DNA of 64,000 nt from Candidatus Babeliales bacterium (GTDB lineage: Bacteria; Babelota; Babeliae; Babelales; JABDEC01), in contig JARLHJ010000046.1 of NCBI GenBank assembly GCA_031292305.1, positions 22,997 through 86,996 on the forward strand. The letters run 5' to 3'. The notes below the pieces were generated by a model. It searched no databases. It was given only the letters and a program-made list of their open reading frames with translations, and was not told the origin of the DNA. The stretch's first letter is position 1. Each line of letters opens with the position of its first letter. A program made the translations under genes and the position numbers. This document shows, piece after piece, positions 60,791-64,000 of the stretch.

Positions 60791-61994
60791 TATTTTTATC
60801 CAAATCGATAGGAGTTATGAAAGCCAATTTATGCTTGCCAGTTACATAGTTACAGATATTTTTATGAAATTCCCAATCATATTTTTGGCATTTGGGAGTA
60901 CAGTAATGAACCTGCTTGCAGCCTGAACATTGTTTATAAGCTTGGTTAGTTGATTTTTTGGCACAGAAATTGCAATAATTCAATGATTTACTTAAAAAAT
61001 TTTCACAGACCTTAATTAAGTTAATTTCAAATTTTTCATCTTGATATTTGCCAGCAGCTATTAGCCTATAATCCATTTCTTTAAAAATAGCAGTTAAATT
61101 CATTGCATGCTCGTTTCCTACACATAAAACTGATTTCTTATTTTGGGCTTGATCTTTAAGTACATAATCTAAAAAAAATAAATCTGCGAAAATTGAGTTA
61201 GAAATAATCAAAATTTCTCTGATGTAACGAAACTTATCTTTAGCTATTTTAAGGTTTGGAAATATTTTAACGAAATCTATAATAAACGAATAAATCGGTT
61301 TATTTAAATCATAGGATCCTATTTGTTTTTTTAATTGATCTATACTATTTTTAAATTTAATAAATACATTATTAATAAATGAAAACTCTTTCTTATCTTT
61401 ATATTTTTCTATTAAAGCTTCTGCTTGAAGTTCATGAACATTAATCAATTCAAGATATTCACTTAAAGCCATTGCTTCTTGATCAAATTTATTGCTATGC
61501 TTTAAGCATTCATCAAAACATAATTTTTCTTCTTCGCGTTCTTTTATATTTTTAAATAAACAACTTTCTAATAAACCTAGTGTTGGGAAAATACTTAAAG
61601 AATCTGTAGATCTTGCATCTGCAGGAATAACTTTAAAAAATTTTGGATTATCTATTTCTTGCACAAATCTAATGAATGTTAAACCACCATTATCTTTTAT
61701 TACTTCATTTACTCTATCATAATCTTTATATTTTTCTTTTGCTTGCACCGTTGAAACAAAGTATTCTACTTCTAAAAAACAATTAATGTTATTAGCATGA
61801 TTATATTTTGCAACTAATGCTTTTAACGCATTAAAATGTTCTTCATTAATGCTATTCATCCAATTATTATGCCAATCTCCGAAAATTAAAATTTGTTTGC
61901 CTTTTTTTTCAAGCAAATAATATGAAGCAAATGGCAATATTATGGATGGTAATAAAAAAGCTATTGATAATACTAAAAATCTTAATTTATTCAT
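60783..61994 (-). CDS. Exported GxxH-domain protein with C-terminal MYND zinc finger (403 aa)
   Basis: Paralogue of the 59426 product. A signal peptide (MNKLRFLVLSIAFLLPSIIL) is followed by LIFGDWHNNWMNS early, SVLCVGNEHAMNL near residue 295, and a MYND finger starting CNFCAKKS and ending HKNIC. All eight ligand positions are present. The middle of the protein is helical and poorly conserved among the paralogues, while the MYND part is nearly invariant, down to DNA level. It ends D-K-N-N-E; the stop overlaps the next ATG (ATGAATAA). Confidence 0.8.
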   Translation of the reverse strand: MNKLRFLVLSIAFLLPSIILPFASYYLLEKKGKQILIFGDWHNNWMNSINEEHFNALKALVAKYNHANNINCFLEVEYFVSTVQAKEKYKDYDRVNEVIKDNGGLTFIRFVQEIDNPKFFKVIPADARSTDSLSIFPTLGLLESCLFKNIKEREEEKLCFDECLKHSNKFDQEAMALSEYLELINVHELQAEALIEKYKDKKEFSFINNVFIKFKNSIDQLKKQIGSYDLNKPIYSFIIDFVKIFPNLKIAKDKFRYIREILIISNSIFADLFFLDYVLKDQAQNKKSVLCVGNEHAMNLTAIFKEMDYRLIAAGKYQDEKFEINLIKVCENFLSKSLNYCNFCAKKSTNQAYKQCSGCKQVHYCTPKCQKYDWEFHKNICNYVTGKHKLAFITPIDLDKNNE

Positions 61995-63264
61995 TGTTTT
62001 CCCCTAATTCAATAGGTGCAACTAAATAAAGCTTTTTTTTGCAAGCTAAACAAGCGCAAATGTTTTTATGAAATTCCCAATCGTATTTTTGGCATTTGGG
62101 ACTACAGTAATGAACCTGTTTGCAGCCTGAACATTGTTTATAAGCTTGGTTAGTTGATTTTTTGGTACAGAAATTACATTTATGTTCAATTGATTTATCA
62201 AATCCGATATTTAAAAAATATTGAGTAGTATCCAACATTTTAACTTTAAAATTTACATCATAGGAACACATTTCAAAACCTTTTCGATATCCAAACCAAC
62301 TTTCTGCAACAATCTTTTCAAATCCTAATGTTGATAACATTTTAGATAAATTTTTTCTATGTAGATCTCCAATTATTACAACTTTTTTATTATGCTTATT
62401 TTTTTTACTAATTAAGCTATGAAAATAAAATAAATCAGCAAACAATGTATCAGGATTAGTTAGAATATCACGAATAGTTTTTAATTTTTCTTGAGCCTGT
62501 TTTAATTTTGTACATTTTTTTAATAGATTAATGACTACATTGTGCAAATCATCATTTTTATTAGCATCTTTAAATAAAGCTTTTATTTGAGATATACCTT
62601 GCATATATAATTCATAATAATCTTCAAGGGTCGGTAAAATTTCTTTCTCATCTTTATAAATTGTTAATAAATCTTGAATTTTTTTACAATTAGAATCTAT
62701 CAAAGCAAAGTAATCTCTTATCGAGAATGATACACTAAAATTAATTGATCTTAGTTCTTCTATATTAAAATTTTTATCTGGTGCAGATAATTGAGAATTA
62801 ATCTCTTTATCTACATTTTGAGTGTCAACAGACTCAAATAATTTATTCCCAAAAACAGACATTATTGCAGTTATGTAAGGACTATCGGGACCCGATCTTT
62901 CATCACAAGGAATAAAAGTAATTACATCTTTCAATTCTCTTATCAAAGAGCAAAAGGTAAAAATACCTCTAACCTTAAAATTTCCGAATTTAAATATATT
63001 TTCATTGGTTTGAGCAATTTGACTAAATACCTCAGAAGTGGACTCAATAAACCAATGAATATTTTGCAACTTATTCTGATTATCTTTAATTAAAGAAACC
63101 AAACTGCTTACATGTGTAGCATTAATCTCGTCAAATATTTGATCATGACGATCTCCAAAAACTAATATTAGTTCTTCGCCTTTTTTAAAAAGATCAAAGG
63201 AAGCAAAGGGCTTTATTATAAAAGGAACAAATATTGATAATAATAAAAATTTTAATTTATTCAT
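61987..63264 (-). CDS. Exported GxxH-domain protein with C-terminal MYND zinc finger (425 aa)
   Basis: Paralogue in the same unit. A signal peptide (MNKLKFLLLSIFVPFIIKPF) is followed by LVFGDRHDQIFDE early, VVIIGDLHRKNLSKML near 310, and a MYND finger starting CNFCTKKS. After the finger the tail is CLACKKKLYLVAPIELGENNE, replacing the NYVTGKHKL of the others. The start overlaps the stop of the upstream partial paralogue by 8 nt. Confidence 0.8.
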   Translation of the reverse strand: MNKLKFLLLSIFVPFIIKPFASFDLFKKGEELILVFGDRHDQIFDEINATHVSSLVSLIKDNQNKLQNIHWFIESTSEVFSQIAQTNENIFKFGNFKVRGIFTFCSLIRELKDVITFIPCDERSGPDSPYITAIMSVFGNKLFESVDTQNVDKEINSQLSAPDKNFNIEELRSINFSVSFSIRDYFALIDSNCKKIQDLLTIYKDEKEILPTLEDYYELYMQGISQIKALFKDANKNDDLHNVVINLLKKCTKLKQAQEKLKTIRDILTNPDTLFADLFYFHSLISKKNKHNKKVVIIGDLHRKNLSKMLSTLGFEKIVAESWFGYRKGFEMCSYDVNFKVKMLDTTQYFLNIGFDKSIEHKCNFCTKKSTNQAYKQCSGCKQVHYCSPKCQKYDWEFHKNICACLACKKKLYLVAPIELGENNE

Positions 63265-64000
63265 TATTTTTATCTAATTCGATAGGACTTATTAAAGCCA
63301 GTTTATGTTTGCCAGTTACGTAGTTACAAATATTTTTATGAAATTCCCAGTCGTATTGTTGGCATTTAGGACTGCAGTAATGAACTTGCTTGCAACCTGA
63401 ACATCGCTTGAATTGTCTATCTTTGGCTAGCAGCTTACAAAAATTGCATTGTATTTTATTATTTTCTGCAGTTGATTGATATGCCCTATCGTGTGATTTT
63501 AAAAACTCTTGCAGTACTTTCGGAAAAGCATCTGTAAACAGTTGAACATTATTAAAATAACCAGCACAATCTTCTTTATTCGCGGCATAACAAAAATCAT
63601 AACTTAAAAGTTTGTACCCAGTTTGCTCTAGTATAATTTTTAATCTTTGAGCATGGGCATCTCCAACACATACAAAAGTATAATTGGCCTTATTTTGATC
63701 TTTAATTATTGAATCAAAAAAGAATAAATCTGCATATCGCGAATTTGGAAATACTATTAACTTTTGTAAATAGCTATATTTTTCATGTACAGATTTTAAA
63801 GTTAAGCAGCCTTTAAATTTATTTATAATTAATTTATCAATGGGTAAATTTTTATCATCTTCTTTAAACTCTTCATAAATCTTTAAAATAGCTTGCCTGC
63901 ATTCTTCTATTACAGATTTAAATAGTTTATAAAAAGGAGTATTTTGGTACGAATTTAATAATTCATGAGCTTCTTTTAAATTGTGTTCATAATATAATAA
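63257..64000 (-). CDS. Exported-type GxxH/MYND protein, C-terminal 247 residues (5' end beyond window)
   Basis: Not complete here: the frame is open to base 64000. The visible part has helices, a FADLFFFDS-like segment (RYADLFFFDSIIKDQ), the second GxxH motif (FVCVGDAHAQRLK) and a MYND finger starting CNFCKLLAKDRQFKRCSGC and ending HKNIC, followed by NYVTGKHKLALISPIELDKN. Its stop (63257-63259) overlaps the start of the 61987 gene, making it the fourth member of the coupled array. The finger has two basic substitutions (FKRCSGC, CQQYDW) relative to the others. Confidence 0.8.
   Translation of the reverse strand, partial: LLYYEHNLKEAHELLNSYQNTPFYKLFKSVIEECRQAILKIYEEFKEDDKNLPIDKLIINKFKGCLTLKSVHEKYSYLQKLIVFPNSRYADLFFFDSIIKDQNKANYTFVCVGDAHAQRLKIILEQTGYKLLSYDFCYAANKEDCAGYFNNVQLFTDAFPKVLQEFLKSHDRAYQSTAENNKIQCNFCKLLAKDRQFKRCSGCKQVHYCSPKCQQYDWEFHKNICNYVTGKHKLALISPIELDKNNE

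Overview
The window is very AT-rich and carries a Gram-negative, host-dependent type of gene content. It has mraY, a type IV pilus PilO/PilP/PilQ block and a predicted outer-membrane barrel. Many proteins begin with a signal peptide, and several carry domains usual in eukaryotes: cPLA2-type phospholipase, MYND zinc fingers, WD40 propellers, Sel1 and J-like domains, and C-terminal CaaX boxes. This mix best fits an intracellular symbiont or parasite of protists, most likely Candidatus Dependentiae (TM6). That placement is inferred from gene content; no rRNA is present.

Layout. 1-4.9 kb: 3' part of mnmG (minus), a small exported protein, mraY and an FtsH-type protease. 5-16.3 kb: exported proteins of unknown function (two share a repeated domain), an amino-acid permease, a cPLA2-like phospholipase, thyX, an exported GNAT acetyltransferase, a tandem pair of exported TPR-like/disordered proteins ending in CaaX boxes, and an outer-membrane barrel. 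15.7-22.8 kb: a decay zone with four disrupted genes (GNAT, a small exported protein, a beta-lactamase-like serine hydrolase, an EEP-family nuclease/phosphatase) between intact PAF-acetylhydrolase-like hydrolases and a small membrane-metallopeptidase operon. 23-38 kb: polA, two exported WD40 proteins, a 39-residue exported peptide, priA, a degenerate J-domain protein, an HMA lipoprotein, pilO-pilP-pilQ, an M23 peptidase and a short uvrC.

38.2-58.6 kb is the most distinctive region. Seven collagen-like Gly-X-Thr proteins and one collagen-less relative share a signal peptide, an N-terminal K-R-D-x-F-T motif and C-terminal trimerisation modules (S74 chaperone or C1q/TNF/BclA-like jelly roll). 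Interleaved with them are a type III polyketide synthase, two SAM methyltransferases and two FAD oxidoreductases, which look like a phenolic-lipid or quinone pathway. The PKS lies tightly between two genes of the collagen family. A shared promoter-like element (TTG-N18-AGTAA-NNN-T) precedes six of the transcription units, including the one holding the PKS. Together these suggest a co-regulated programme that builds a cell-surface or cyst-like coat of collagen-type fibres plus a phenolic lipid. clpB sits inside this region.

58.7-64 kb: a Sel1-like exported protein, then four translationally coupled paralogues with a signal peptide, two GxxH motifs (reminiscent of TraB/TIKI/EreA-type proteins) and a C-terminal MYND zinc finger. 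The last one runs off the window. No tRNA, rRNA, insertion sequence or CRISPR array was seen.
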